Source: Eremophila alpestris peregrina
Lineage: Eukaryota > Chordata > Aves > Passeriformes > Alaudidae
Direction: 5' to 3'
Length of the DNA: 64,000 bases
NCBI GenBank assembly: GCA_009792885.1
Contig: WMCF01000008.1
Span: 17,594,952-17,658,951 of the forward strand
Position numbers and translations under genes: made by a program. The notes beneath the pieces were generated by a model that saw only the letters and a list, made by a program, of their open reading frames with translations, did not search any database and had not been told where the DNA came from. This document shows positions 10,542-23,205 of the stretch, piece by piece; position 1 is the stretch's first letter, and each line of letters opens with the position of its first letter.

Positions 10542-13500
10542 CCTATACCATGGTTTCATCTGCCAAGAATGAGTTGTACTTTGGTCTGAAGAGGAGTAAA
10601 TCTGTATCTTGTGTCTACATCATCATCAGAGGCCAGCAGTGTCTGGGAGGGGAGAGGATGCACTGCATGCTTCCCCTGGAAAAGGGGCACGAGCAAGATG
10701 TTTCCATCACTCGGGACACTCTCAGCTTTTAGATGATCTGAGATATCAGCATCAAAAAGAGCTCAGATAATTTACTGTCTGGGATAACCCATTAACCCAA
10801 GTGGACACTGTGGCATCCCACAGCCTGGTTAGCTGGAAGCTCAAGGGCAAAGGGATGTATTTGAAAGGGTGAGGAAACAATGTATGAGCAAGATGGTCCA
10901 AAGGGAGTCTTAAGGACTTTTTCTGACTTTTGCTTACATCCCTATCAACCTTCATGTAAGTTAAAAAGATGAGATTTGGGAGCCTGTACCACCAATCATT
11001 TACCAAAGATCACCAAATCTTTCTCACGTCTCGCAGGCCTCAAAGGGGTAGGGAGGGGATTAAGCAGGGTACCTCATTCAGCTCTAGTATCTCTGGCAAC
11101 TACAGTAAAAGAGTATTGCTGCATACCACCAAACCAAACAGAAATGTTTTCTAGACCCACCTAAGGAAAGGTTTCTCCAGGCATTGCAATTGAATTAAAC
11201 AGCTGAGGAGCACAACAGCCTTTTACAGTAGGTTCTATATGCATCAGCATCCCAACATACCTATGACAAGGACTGTCATGAACTTGGTGCAAAATTGGAT
11301 TGTGTCAAAAGTCTAAGAGAGGCAAACAGCTAGAAAATTCAGAGTTCGTATTAATAATTATGTTAATAGCTTCAAGCTAAATTAATAACACTATTAGCAG
11401 TCTGAATCAAAACCTTTCATCCATGCACACCTGAACTTTAACGTATTTAATATTCTGATCCAGATCCAAATTCAGAGCAAGAGGGAGCCATGTGAGCCTT
11501 AATTTTTCAACTAGGAGTCACTCAAAAGAGCATTAACAACAGGTAATGAGACTCAGAAAATGCATACTTAAAAAATCTTGCTATTGCACTCCAGAACTTC
11601 CAATAATATCCTGTTTCTGCAACATCAGCAGGTAAACAAAAAAGAATGCTAGTACTTTGCAGGTTTATATGCACTCTTCGAAGCAGAAACTCTAATGAAT
11701 TCCCTGGTTCATTTCAATCAGACCTGGCAATGTTTGGATTTTGAAAATCTTTTATACCATAGATGCTGCTATAGTCCAAAGACAGATTTTTTTGGCTGGT
11801 CTTAGGAATCAAAATAAAATTTATTTTAAGTGAAAATACTTTCAAGATTTTACAGTGCCAAGCAGCTTAAAAAAAAAAAAAAGTCAGTGAAAACAGCTTC
11901 TGTGGAGAGACCTCATTCAACAGCATTCACTACCAGCAATTACAGATTATAAACCACTCTGAGACAAGGTTAGCTTATGCTAGAAAGTTCTCTTCAAATC
12001 CTGTTTTTTATTATGAAGACAAGTGTTCATATTATCATCCCAAATCAGAGGGTTGCACTTTCACATTCCAGCCCCACTAATGCAGGCAGGAGCACACACA
12101 GAGAATAGAAACACTGCAGAAGCACACCTACATTCATGCCTTCCTGAACCACACCTCCCATTCAGTTTGGGCCTCTACATTCATCCCTCCATCTTTTCTT
12201 AATTCTCTCAGTAGCCATGAGCACTCATTTTAATGAGGCTTCACTTTCTCAAGTGTTACAAAGATGTAGTTGATCTGCAAAAAAAGCAGCTGAGTGACAA
12301 GTTTAATAGCCAGCAGCTGACTTGTCAGGAATCTGAACCCACAGAAGCTCCTCTTTGACCTGCTTTGCGATTTTGTTGAAGCCATGAGATCTACTAAAGA
12401 ACAGAAATTAAGATTTTATTTTTACCCACAATCTCCTTGAGCACTAATGCCCATGATGCCCTATGGACTAATACCCAGCTGAACCAGTCTGCAGTCAGCA
12501 CAGGGCCACAGGCCACTCCAGACACTCCCAAAGTCACTACCCGATCCTGCAAATGGTCAAATCTGATTTGGCCACAAGTCTAAACACCTGCTGCAGCTGC
12601 CTGAGCTTCAAAGGGGGGGGATGACTTCCTGCAGCAACCTGTACAAGGCGGCCACAGAAACCCAGCAGAAAGCAGGGATGCCTCATGCACACTCACCAGC
12701 TCCATGCAAGCCCTAGGTCATTTTACCCCTTCTGCAACCCAGGGGAAAAAAATTCTTTTATTTTAGCTGGTGAACCTGCAGAAAATGGGACACTGAAGGA
12801 AAGCCCAGGGAGTTAGGACAGTGCTGATTTGCTGGTTTCCTTGCACTAATAAGGGTATTACAGCACGAGGAAAAAAATGCATTTGTACTTATAGTAAAAG
12901 GAGACTCTGTGTCACTAGCTCCATGCTACAACAATGAATTGCTTGTTTTCAGTGCTATAAGGTCATCTTCAAGGACTGGTTTCGGACTTCCCCTGGAAGA
13001 AGCCAGAAAGGAGGCGGATTTTCTTCCAGCGTGGGGGAATCTGAGCATGACCGTGTGGAAACAAACACAAAGTATTCTGGCTCCTTCCTTGCCAGAACCA
13101 GTTCTTCCTTGTAATTAACCTTGTAATTAACCATTTATCACATGCACAAAGAAATATTCAAGTCAAAAGGACACTTCCAGCATGTGTGAATTCAAATTAG
13201 GAGTTCACAGGCAGGCAGTAGGTCCCACGGTCCTCCTCACAGCAGAAGCACTGAGCTACACTCCCATATCCAGTGCAGCTGCAGCCTTTTGCAGCAGCTC
13301 CAGCCCCTGTGTCAGCAGCTTGAGCCTGCATGTATCCCTTGCTGACTTGAGCACAGCCAGAGGAGAGCTGCTAAGAGCCAAGGATTTCCTCACTAAGATA
13401 CAACTGTACAGAACAGCACACAGACATTTAAAGCTATGCAGAATTTTGGCACGAGGCAGAGCCAACATTTTTGTTCTGTTATATTACACTGCGATAGGGC

Positions 13501-13768
13501 TTAATAGAAGAATCATGTATAAACTGCAATGATAATGCCATATGAAAGTGATCCTACAAATCAGTGGGGTAAATAAATTTTAACCCATAAATTAATGAAA
13601 TGCAAATATGGTGAGTAATTAATTAAACCCCATACAAAAAAAATTATTTCCTTCCAATTCTACCTCTCACTTGGTAGTATGTCTGCTGTGTGATTCCCTG
13701 TCTCATTGCCATTCTGTCTTCTTATTCTTCTGTTTCTCTTCATTTTGTTTTTGTATTTGTCCTGCATC

Positions 13769-13825
13769 CTTAATTTTCATGTATTTATCTGTCTCCATTC
13801 TTAATTTTCATGTATTTATCTGTCT
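13769..13825. repeat. Two-copy direct repeat, 26-bp identity, period 31
   Basis: CTTAATTTTCATGTATTTAT followed by CTGTCT occurs at 13769-13794 and again, identically, at 13800-13825, separated by CCATT. This is a simple local duplication. Confidence 0.95.
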
Positions 13826-13909
13826 GTGCCAGTGATTTATTCAGGACTACTGAGACATGAGACAAAAGCTCTATGAAAATGGGAAGCTATTGACCACACT
13901 CAATAAAGT

Positions 13910-13929
13910 AGTACAATATACATTGTACT
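13910..13929. repeat. Perfect 8-bp inverted repeat
   Basis: AGTACAAT and ATTGTACT flank a 4-base ATAC spacer. The arms are perfect and could form a small hairpin or a dimeric protein site. Without conservation data it may be coincidental. Confidence 0.9.
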
Positions 13930-15831
13930 CAGGCAGCTGATAATGCAAGCCACAAAGAGAGAGGGGTAGATGGGGAAAACTCTTGAAACTGAAAGTTTAT
14001 TGATTGTCAGGAGCTAAGAAACACATAAATGAGGAACAGAGAATTTTCCTGGCTTCTGCTACGGGAGATAAATCACAGATAAATCTGGTTTGTCTTTCTT
14101 GAAATCTTTTAAACTTTCATTTGGACCATTTGTATCCTTGCATTGCTGTTGCTCATTTGGATCACTCTGAGATTAAAGTGAGTTTTTTTTTCTCTCTGTC
14201 CTTCAAATTAATGTTCATGACAGCTTTAAAAAAGTTCTTTTATTTTTCTTGCCTTACACATCTTTTCTCATCTTCTTACAGCTCCTCCTCCCTCCACCTT
14301 CTTATTTTCTTTTTTTCTTAGGCAGAGCCTCCAAGTTTTCCTCTCTTACAGTTGCTGCTGCAACAGCCTGAATACCCTTGTGTAAAGTCTCAGATGGCCA
14401 AGTAGGAGGTAGAAGAAAAAAAAAGGGGGGGAAATAAAGGAACAGGAACCTCAGGTGATTTTCAGATCTCAGTGGGGATCTCAGACATACTCACTGCACT
14501 ATTGACTTCCTATTTCTTTTCAAACCTCACCTGGAAACACCTCTTTTGTTTCTTTTTCCTTCTCTTTTGTTTCCTTCTGCTTTCTCAGAAGCAAGACAAA
14601 CAAGTGAGACATGCTTGACTTGGTGGCTCCTGCTGATACTTTCCATACTCAATGTTCACTCCAGCTTGGGCAGTGGGAGGGAATGAATGTGCAGAAGAGA
14701 TGGGGCTGGATGAACTGGAGCCCTGCCTTGGGGAGCCATGAAGAGACAGTGGTTCCTGATGCAGATGGAGCCACCCAGCAGAAACAACAAACTGGGGGGA
14801 GGCTGCTTCTGCTCATAGACAGATAACTCCTGCAGCTGGGAATGGAGCTGGGAGAAGATGGGCAGACACATGACAACAGGGAAGAAACAATTTGTAGAAG
14901 CAGAGGCATAGCAAGAAAGGGCACATGGTAAATATTTGGTATGGCTTTTAAGGGGAGATGAATAGAATAGAACCCACAAGAAAGGTGCCTGCAGGAAATT
15001 GAACATGCTAAAATAAATATCATACACAGTATAAAGGGTTAAGAACAAATATAGAACAGGCTGTATGTTCCAAGTCACATTTGATTGCACTTATTCATTT
15101 ATGTATTGTAGCTTTTGGCTGCCACAAGTGAAAAAAAGGTAATTGCAGCATTTTCACTTATGTTTAGCTTTTCCTGGTGTTTTGTTGTTATTATCTTGTT
15201 TTCTTTTTGTTTTAATAAAAACACAAGTCTCACCAAAATGAATGCATTGTCTGTGGTTCTAACTGCTGACTTGTGTTGATCCAAACTGCCTTGACAGACA
15301 CTGTGTGAACTTCTGTGTTTCTATCCACTGTATTTCATTCCAAGCTTATTTAGCTAGTTAACCAGTAATTTGCATGAACCTGACAGCAGCACCTACCTCT
15401 GCCTATCTACTTAAGGGCCTGTCAGCAAAAGAATTGTAAAATCCCCTTTTTATGGATGCATAACACAGTCATAAAATGTGTTTTCCTTGTTTCAGAAGTG
15501 TCCAACACAGGAGCACTTATTTCAAGAAGGGAGCATGATAAAGTGCATGATTAAAATGTATTGCTGCCTATTTCACACCAGTCTCTGCCTAACCCCTCCA
15601 AAATAGAGGTACTTCCTTTAAAATTACAAGTCATCAGTCATGCTGAACACAGCACTACAATCTCCACAGAACAGCTCTAACCCATGTGTGACAGACACAA
15701 ATAAAATCAGTCAGTTGTCACAGGTGGGCTCAGAACCCACTCCAGCTGAACTTGCCAACCGGGCCAGGACCTGTCTTGGCCTGTGTTGAGGGCTCTAGGA
15801 GGATGTAGGTGATGCATAAACTTACTGAGAG

Positions 15832-16170
15832 TCATAGAATGGCTTGAGATGGAAGAGACTTTCAAAGATCATCTAGTCCAACTTCCCTGCTTTGCACAGG
15901 AACACCTTGCAATAGGCCAGGCTGCTGAAAACCCCTTCCAACCTGGCCTTGAACACTTCCATGGATGGGACATCCAGCTTCTCTGGGTAACCTATTCCTA
16001 TTTCTCACCAGCCCCATCATGAAGAATTTAATTCTTATGCCTTATCTAAATGTATCCTCTTTCAATTTAAAACCATTGCCCCTTACCCTATCACCAGATA
16101 CTCTGATAAAAAGCCACTCAATTTTTCTTATGAGTCTCCATGAAGCACTGACCAGGCCTCCCCAGTCCTA
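15832..16170 (-). mobile_element. CR1 LINE 3' end, minus orientation
   Basis: The plus strand reads TCATAGAATGGCTTGAGATG, GATCATCTAGTCCAAC, CAACCTGGCCTTGAACACTT, CATGGATGGGACATCC, TTCTCTGGGTAACCTATTCC, AAACCATTGCCCCTTACCCT and AGTCTCCATGAAGC. These are successive landmarks of the reverse complement of an avian CR1 3' end. The 3' terminus is at about 15832, and the element is 5'-truncated near 16170. It is sense-oriented relative to PLXNB2 and moderately diverged. The 81-codon frame at 15965-16210 lies mostly within it. Confidence 0.9.
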
Positions 16171-17407
16171 CAGAGTGCACTTTTTAGTTGGAAATGCTGC
16201 TGCCCAGTAAGTGCACATACATGTGTGATCCTTTCTGCCCTGAAAATATCATAGATCTAAGTCTTACAATTTATATAATTACTGGTCCCAGTTTTGCAAT
16301 TTTTGTTTCCCCAAAAGCTTCTGAGAACCACAAGTCATGCTTCTAAAGATCAGAGGATGCAATTTGAGATGCGTGGAAATAAATAGCAACAGACAAGCAG
16401 ACTGGTCCTTCCACTCCTCCTATTAACAACCCACTGGTTGGAGGATTTGCTTATCTGCTTGCTGATTGCATGATCAAACCATTCTCAAATAGTATTTTAA
16501 CCTAAAACAACTGCAAGATTCGGAAATGTATCTTTTAAGAGGAAAAGGAAAGGAAAAACCCTCTTGTCTGTGCTGTACATAGAGCATCTAGTTTCAGTTT
16601 CTTAACACTCAGAGCTGGCTCTTCCTAAGAACTGGTGTCTAAACCCTTTGCCTTTGACTGAGGAGCTGGGCTAACCATGCTCAAAAAAAAGAGCAGCAAT
16701 TTCCAAACTTCTGGCAGCACAGTGCATCATTAACCTGTTGTTTAAATAGGTGCTGCTAAAGCATCTCTGTGAAGAAAACACATGACAAAAGATGCAAATC
16801 CACCAGTGAAACCATGCTGCTCTTGCTGCTTTCTTAGCAGAGGAGCTGCAGGACAAGTTAGGCACAGCATCTGTTTCACACAAAGTCCTGCCTATGGTGA
16901 CCTCACTTCCAGACCCCTGTTGTGTTTTGATGTCTGAATAAATGCAAAAGAATGCCTCGTGAAACAGCCAATGCTAACAAGTGGAAAAGAGCTCTCCCCC
17001 AAAACTGCTGCTGCAGAGCACAGTGGAATTCTCATTATAACGAGTTTCTCCTATGTGTTTGTACCAGGATGCAGAGGTCACTGCAAGGCTGCTCAGCAGC
17101 TGGTGGGAACATTTTTCTTCTCACTGCTAAGTGCATTTAAATACATGAGTTAGCAGAGCCAGTAAGGGCCAGCTACACTACATGAGGGGAATAGAGAGCA
17201 GTGTAAATCCTCCTCCTTGCATGACCAGTTTCATCCCACAAGACTAATTATCCAGGCAGCCTCCAAAGACTTCTGTTGGGCAGCTTTCATCATGCATCTT
17301 CTGAGCTCTTAGGCTAAATGTTTCTTTTACAGCACCCAGTGATGTGGTTAAAAGGCCTAAGCTGAGTATATTTTACAATGTTTGCTTTGTACATTAGATA
17401 CTTGGTG

Positions 17408-17424
17408 TATATATATATATATAT
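17408..17424. repeat. (TA)8 dinucleotide tract
   Basis: Uninterrupted alternating TA over 17 bases; a short microsatellite. Confidence 0.95.
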
Positions 17425-17674
17425 CCAATTTGAATTTACAGTAGCTGCTCCATGTATTTTGAAATTTTGCACAGTAGATAAACTCTAAACTCAAACACAG
17501 CCTACACTTTCTATTTGAGAATATATATCTAGGAAAGTCTTCAAACACAATCACCATACATAAACACTTTCAACTGTTTAAAAACAAATAAGCTGAAAGT
17601 TTATAGAGTTATATTAAGACATAAAGTTTATTGTGCTGATGTGTAAGGATAATAGGAAATATGCCTGAGAGCAT

Positions 17675-17682
17675 GACGTCAT
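17675..17682. promoter_or_regulatory. Perfect palindromic CRE motif TGACGTCA
   Basis: The full cAMP-response element consensus for CREB/ATF dimers occurs in the sequence AGCATGACGTCATTG. CpG-containing 8-mers are rare in this AT-rich, CpG-poor setting. Function is inference; there is no evidence for a nearby promoter. Confidence 0.4.
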
Positions 17683-18557
17683 TGAAAACAGAACCTGCAT
17701 TCCTGCCCAAACAACTGAAGGGCAGTCAGAATTCCAGTATTTAATACATACATTCTAAAACAATTATTTGGATAGTCTTATTTCCAAGGAACCAGAATGC
17801 ATAGCTCAGTTGTTCCAGGAACACTTCCAAATTTATATATGGTGTGTCAGGAAAGAACAAACTATTATTGCAATAGCTGAAAACTGCAAGTTTTTGTTCA
17901 GGCTGCATATTTTACAAGAGAAGTCCATCTATAGACTCAAGTAAAAAAGAACAATTTTATGGGATAGTTTATCCTGTAAAATATTCTCCCTAATCCTTGT
18001 AAAAATATACTTCATGATAATCCTTCTGCCTGAAAGCATTTTTGCAGACAACTTAGAACATTTCTATCACATTTTATTAGCTTTAAGATTATCTAAGTTA
18101 CCTGGTTTTTCTCAGGTTTATTAGGATCTGTCTAGATATCAGATTTTTATAGTTGATCTGGTCTTATATAAAATGCTCAAACTGGTATATTTTGATTTCC
18201 CAAGTGGACATCTGTCTTCATCTGCATCTTGTAAAGTGCTAAGTACCTTCCTGGCCCTTAATTAATTAGGAGCAATGACCTATGCATCAGGTAGTAATAG
18301 CATCCAATTAATGGAAATGTATAATGTAAAGTGTTATCAGTCACATCACAGCAGAGAGGTTTGTGCTGCCTGACCTGGCCAGGCTGTACCAGGGATCTGT
18401 AGCCACCAAACACAAAGTGCTAGCACAAGACTGAATTCCCCTCAGCCCAGGCTTTTCAATGTGAATTTCTAAAGACACTCAGAAGCTCATACTCAGTGCA
18501 TTTATGACTGCCATTGGATCTCCAGGCTTTAAAGATGCCTACCATGGAGCTCATGGC

Positions 18558-18596
18558 TGTAGGATAACCATGTAGGATGACTCTGTAGGATGCTCC
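18558..18596. repeat. Three degenerate 13-bp tandem units
   Basis: TGTAGGAT begins at 18558, 18571 and 18584, exactly 13 bp apart, each followed by a variable 5-base remainder (AACCA, GACTC, GCTCC). This is a small degenerate tandem array. Confidence 0.9.
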
Positions 18597-21500
18597 CTGA
18601 AGGCTAGGTTCTGTAAGGTTCCATGAGGCTGGGAACCTGCTGGGCACAGGAAAGCTTTGAGGCACTGGAAACTTCCCTGTTGCATACTTTGCCCTTCCAA
18701 AAAAATGCAAGACCCCTGTCTGAGAGAACAGAAATCCCTTTTCAACAGTTTTTGCTGCATGTTTTCCAGAGCCTGTGGAGTCACACCAGAGGAAGCTTCA
18801 CTCCAAGGCATAAATGACTTGTTCTTCACAGATGATTTTTTTAATACAATCTACCATCAAATAACTATGCAACACATCTCACAGGAAACAACAGAAATTG
18901 CACATGAGCATCTGAACACAGATTTCTCACTAGCTTTCTGCAGTACTTGAATGATGACATAATGAAAAGCCAGTAGGAAACTCAACCCCTACTATTCTCC
19001 ATTTGTTTGATGGGCAGGCATGAACTGTAACTGGTAGTGAGATTATGAAATTAGTCACTAAAGTACTGAAATGTAAGGATATCTGAGATTATGAGGATAA
19101 TTCGTCAAGTATCTCTGAAATTTGTGTTTGCTTCCTCTGAGAATAACAGCAACTCACCAAGAGCTAGAGCAAGGAGGCTACTGCACCATGAAGCTGAGCT
19201 ACAGTCTCCAGGCAGAGAACTGGAGTGCAGTGATTTTATTCCTTTGCAAAGGATGTAAGACACATGGGTGAAAAATATTACATAAAATGAGAACTCATCT
19301 CATGGCAAGATTCAAAAAAACAAAACAAGCACCCAGAGAGCTCCAGTACATTGCTAAAATCAGCTGCAGCATTACACTTTCTTTAAAGTTTTGGGTAAAT
19401 ATCTTCAGGCAGAAAAATCACAAGCATTTCAGACAGAAATGTATCTTTCCACCTAGCTCTCCAACTGGAGTGTCTATGAAGGACAACCACTCCCCTTTGG
19501 CTGGTCCCTGCTTACAGCAACTAGGAAAAGGTCTGAAGTCCACCACCAGCTCCAGCTCTCCTACCTCACAGGGAGGAAGATGGAGCCAGGACTCTGCCTC
19601 TTGTTCTGGTCTCCATCACCACAGTGGCGTCTTGACTTCAGGTCCAACCATACAAGGCCATTATAAAGGGCATGCAAGAGCACTATTTCCATGCTTTTAG
19701 AAAGAACCATGGCTGTGCAGTAGGGAAAATTAGACCACACTGCTCAGCATATGGCCAGCCATCACCCTTCCTGCTAACTTGATGTTTGAAAGCACCCTCT
19801 GTCAGCAAAATGACAACAAATTCTTTTACAGTTTCACCCACTGATTTTATGAAAGCACCGATCTACCACCTCTAGAAAAAAAAATCCCTAACATTTTTTT
19901 TTTGCCTCAATGTTCATAGATTTGCACTGCTATTCCTATGGTGTGATGTGCAGCAGTCTGTGAAAGTATAATTAGATGAGCATGCTTGCTAAAGTTTCAA
20001 CTTTACCTATTCTTATTTGACTCATCTGGTTTTTAAATAAGATTTTGAAATAAGGCACTTATATACTTTAAAACCAATACTTAACATTTAGATTTGTTCA
20101 GACTGAATATAAATATTTATTTAGACACAGTTAAGCTTATGTCAAACGAGTATTCAGCTAAATTGATATAATCATTCAGTAACATCAAAACAACTTGGGA
20201 ATTCAGACAAGCCTTTGAAAAGTACAAGTATTAAAAGTGCACAAAGATTTGCAGAATGAATGAAATGAGAACATGGTAAGTGTAAGCAGTTTACTTTTTA
20301 TCTCTCTAGAGAAACTGTCCCAACCTCTAGGACATCCCACAGACCAGTACAACCACCCAGAAGACAGAGCTATAGGGAAACTGTCTACAGAATTGAATGG
20401 GGATAAGAATTGCCTGTGTTGGGTGCATCTGCTACTTCTTTGAAATAATTGACCCTTGATGCTAAAGATAGTAAAACTGGTGGGATTCAATGACATTTAT
20501 GAAGTCCCTCTCATTTCTGGCAAAGAATTTATACTGTCCCTACTTGCACTGTACAGTGCCTTCAGCAAGAGAGGCAGTGGTTTAATATTAAGGGACTGTA
20601 AGTATTCAAAGTGAGGAGGCTGGAATTCAAAGAGCAAAGGAGGGTCACTGTGCTCATCCTCAGTAGTATGTACAGCACGCTCACTGCCAAAGGAAGAGCA
20701 TGGGGAGGGGGCAGATCCCTACCTCCATACACAAAAGAAAAAAAATAAACCAAGAAGACAGCTACACCACTGATTTCAGAGATCTCTGCTCCATCTGAAT
20801 ACACCTGGAAAAAACAGATCAGTCTCCATTAGATGGTTAAACAAACATCTACCCCCTCAGAAACAGCTGCTCAACAAGACCGGTGTTTGCTTTTTTGACA
20901 AACTTCCTCAACCTGTAATGTCTTTCTCATTTCCTTCCTGTCTAGGACCACTGACAAAGCAGTCTATCAGCTTTGTGCTAGACAGCTGATTTCACTGTAC
21001 CAGGCACCAGAAACACCAAGGCCTCAATCCTGCAGCCCTGGTCCCTTTTGCACAGCAAGCACAGTTCCCAGAGCTTGAGGAAACGCACTAGGTATCTTAT
21101 GGGTGACACAAATGTAACATTTTATTAAGGTTTGCATTAGACTTTCAGCAGCAGTGTGAGAGGAAAAAAAACATCTCCTTGAAAGAGCCAACCATCTTTG
21201 CCTAGATGAATCAGTGGTCCTTTACCCCTCCATTACTGCATCCATATGGGATGGCCATAAACCTGCTGTAGATGCATGTGGAGAAACTTCATTTCTAGAA
21301 CAAGTCAGGACTCTCTTGTATGTTGTGGAGTCCTATAACAATATTCATATAAAATTCCCACGGTGATCTAGGTAGCCTGACAGGGATCAGCACTTTTATT
21401 AATAATGTTTTATTTCAACTTACTGGAACTGCTATTTGATTTATGAAGTCCTTTGCAAGCTTCAAAGTGATTTGCACAAAATCACTATGATCTGTGCCGA

Positions 21501-22699
21501 ATGAGGTGGGTGACATAATACCTATTGTCCTAGCATCACCAACCCTATCCAACACATCTTTTTACATCAACCTTGTCCAATTAAATAAACAGAGCAATTT
21601 AGATAGGCAGAAGGCAATTATTAGGATTGGATGCTGGCCAGCTGACTGAAGCAGGAGTAGCATTTGTTAAAAAAAGCTTTATGTCGTTTAGCAAATTTAA
21701 TGACTGGAAGCTTTCAGGAAGAGTTTTGGACTGTACTACATCCAGCTATGAAACAGCTAAATGCATGGTGTTCCCTTCATACCACAGCAGGTGACATTTG
21801 TAAAGTCTTGTGCAAGACTGCTTTTTTCAAAAAGATGCCTGGAAATAAATAGCTTTCTAGCTTGCTCCTTTCTTTTCTATCTTTTCTATCCCTAATTGTC
21901 TATATCTTAGCTGAGCCCTATTTATTTGAACAACAAATAGGTAACTTTGGACTGTGCTACTTTCACAACTTCTTTTTCATACTGGGGAATTGTCAAATAA
22001 AATTTCTTATGGAAAGTTTTCAGCTGTTTTTCACTATCCCTAAGTTATTTGTCAGGGCTTCTAGTTTTTTAATGGAAGATAGAGCAAGAAGAAAGAGGAC
22101 AGTAAACAACAGCATGATAACATATAAATAAGTCACTTTTTAATTGGTGCATGATCATTATTAGCAAAATTATATTCCTGCATGCTAAAGCCTTGATGAC
22201 AGAGCCCAGTGAACAGCAGAGGGAAGAAAAAGGTCTTTGCTCTTCTGTGCAGTGCTGGATACTTACAAATATTTCTTTTTATGCATTTTAATTAATCTTT
22301 TTTCTGTATGAACACAAGACCTATCACATGGTCATTTCCTACTGAGGTTCTCAAGCAAGCCTGTGCCAGTGCTTTCCTATCTCAGCCACCCAAAGGACTT
22401 CACTGCAAAAAACCCCTGACCTCTTCCAGAGAGAACAGGATGCAGCAAGAATGAATGAAATGTTTGTAAGGCCCTCATCCTATCTGAGCACCCTTTCAAA
22501 TCCCAGCCACCAGTTGGCCCTACACTGAGCTTTTTGTTCATGCCATGTCTGAAAGGGTCTGAGTATTAGTTTAGCTTACTCTGGTAAGTCATTCTTCAAA
22601 AGCCTTTTTAAGCCTGCCTAATTGCATTGAAACTTTTATACTGAACCTGCCAGTGCTAAAAGTCTCTTCTAATGCTTTTTATTTGAGACAGAATGCCAG

Positions 22700-23205
22700 C
22701 TTTATGAAATCATTGAATGGTCTTGGAAGGGAGCTTCAAAGACCACCTAGTCCATCCCTCCTGTCTTGAGTAAAGACATCCTCCCATAAACCATGCTGCT
22801 CAAAGCCTCATTAAACATGGTCTAGAACACTTCCAGGGATGGAGGATCCACAGCTCCTCTGGGCAACCTGTTCCAGTCTCACCACTCTCAGAAAAAGATT
22901 TCTTTTTCATATATCCAATCTAAACCTACCTTCTTTCACTTTAAAGCTGTTTCCCCTTGTCCATGATAAAATATCTTTTTCTGACTTTCTTATGACCCCG
23001 CTTTATACAGTGGAAGGCTGGTTTATATAAGGTGGCCCTGGAGCCTTTTCTCCTTCAGGCTGAACAGTCCCAAATTTATTTGCCTGTCTTTTCAGCAGAG
23101 GTGTTCCAGTCTTCTGACCATTTCTGTGGTCCTCCTCTGGACCTGTTCTAATGTGGGTCCATGTCTTTCTGTACTGGAGACCCCAGAGCTGGACACACAA
23201 CACCA
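22700..23205 (-). mobile_element. CR1 LINE 3' end, minus orientation
   Basis: The plus strand carries reverse-complement CR1 landmarks in order: ATTGAATGGTCTTGGAAGG, ACCACCTAGTCCATCCC, GAACACTTCCAGGGATGGAG, CTCTGGGCAACCTGTTCC, TTTCCCCTTGTCC, CTGGAGCCTTTTCTCCTTC, AGGCTGAACAGTCCC, GGTGTTCCAGTCTTCTGACC, CCTCCTCTGGACCTGTTC and CCCCAGAGCTGGACACA. The 3' end is at about 22700 and truncation is near 23205. The frames at 23003-23299 and 23092-23289 are partly readthrough of this element. Confidence 0.92.

Larger units (their letters stand above)
10542..15831. other. Non-coding stretch, no gene seen
   Basis: No recognisable exon or full-length repeat. Small features include A13 near 11870, G9 near 12612, a two-copy 26-bp direct repeat at 13769-13825, an octamer motif at 13600-13607 and an 8-bp-arm inverted repeat at 13910-13929. 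The open frames of 116-144 codons at 13182-13532 and 14649-15090 show no family motif and are compositionally ordinary. Confidence 0.6.
16171..22699. other. Non-coding stretch, no gene seen
   Basis: No exon, RNA gene or complete repeat was recognised. Local features are a (TA)8 tract at 17408-17424, a perfect TGACGTCA at 17675-17682 and three 13-bp tandem units at 18558-18596. The 137-codon frame at 19287-19700 has no recognisable domain and is treated as chance. Confidence 0.6.
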
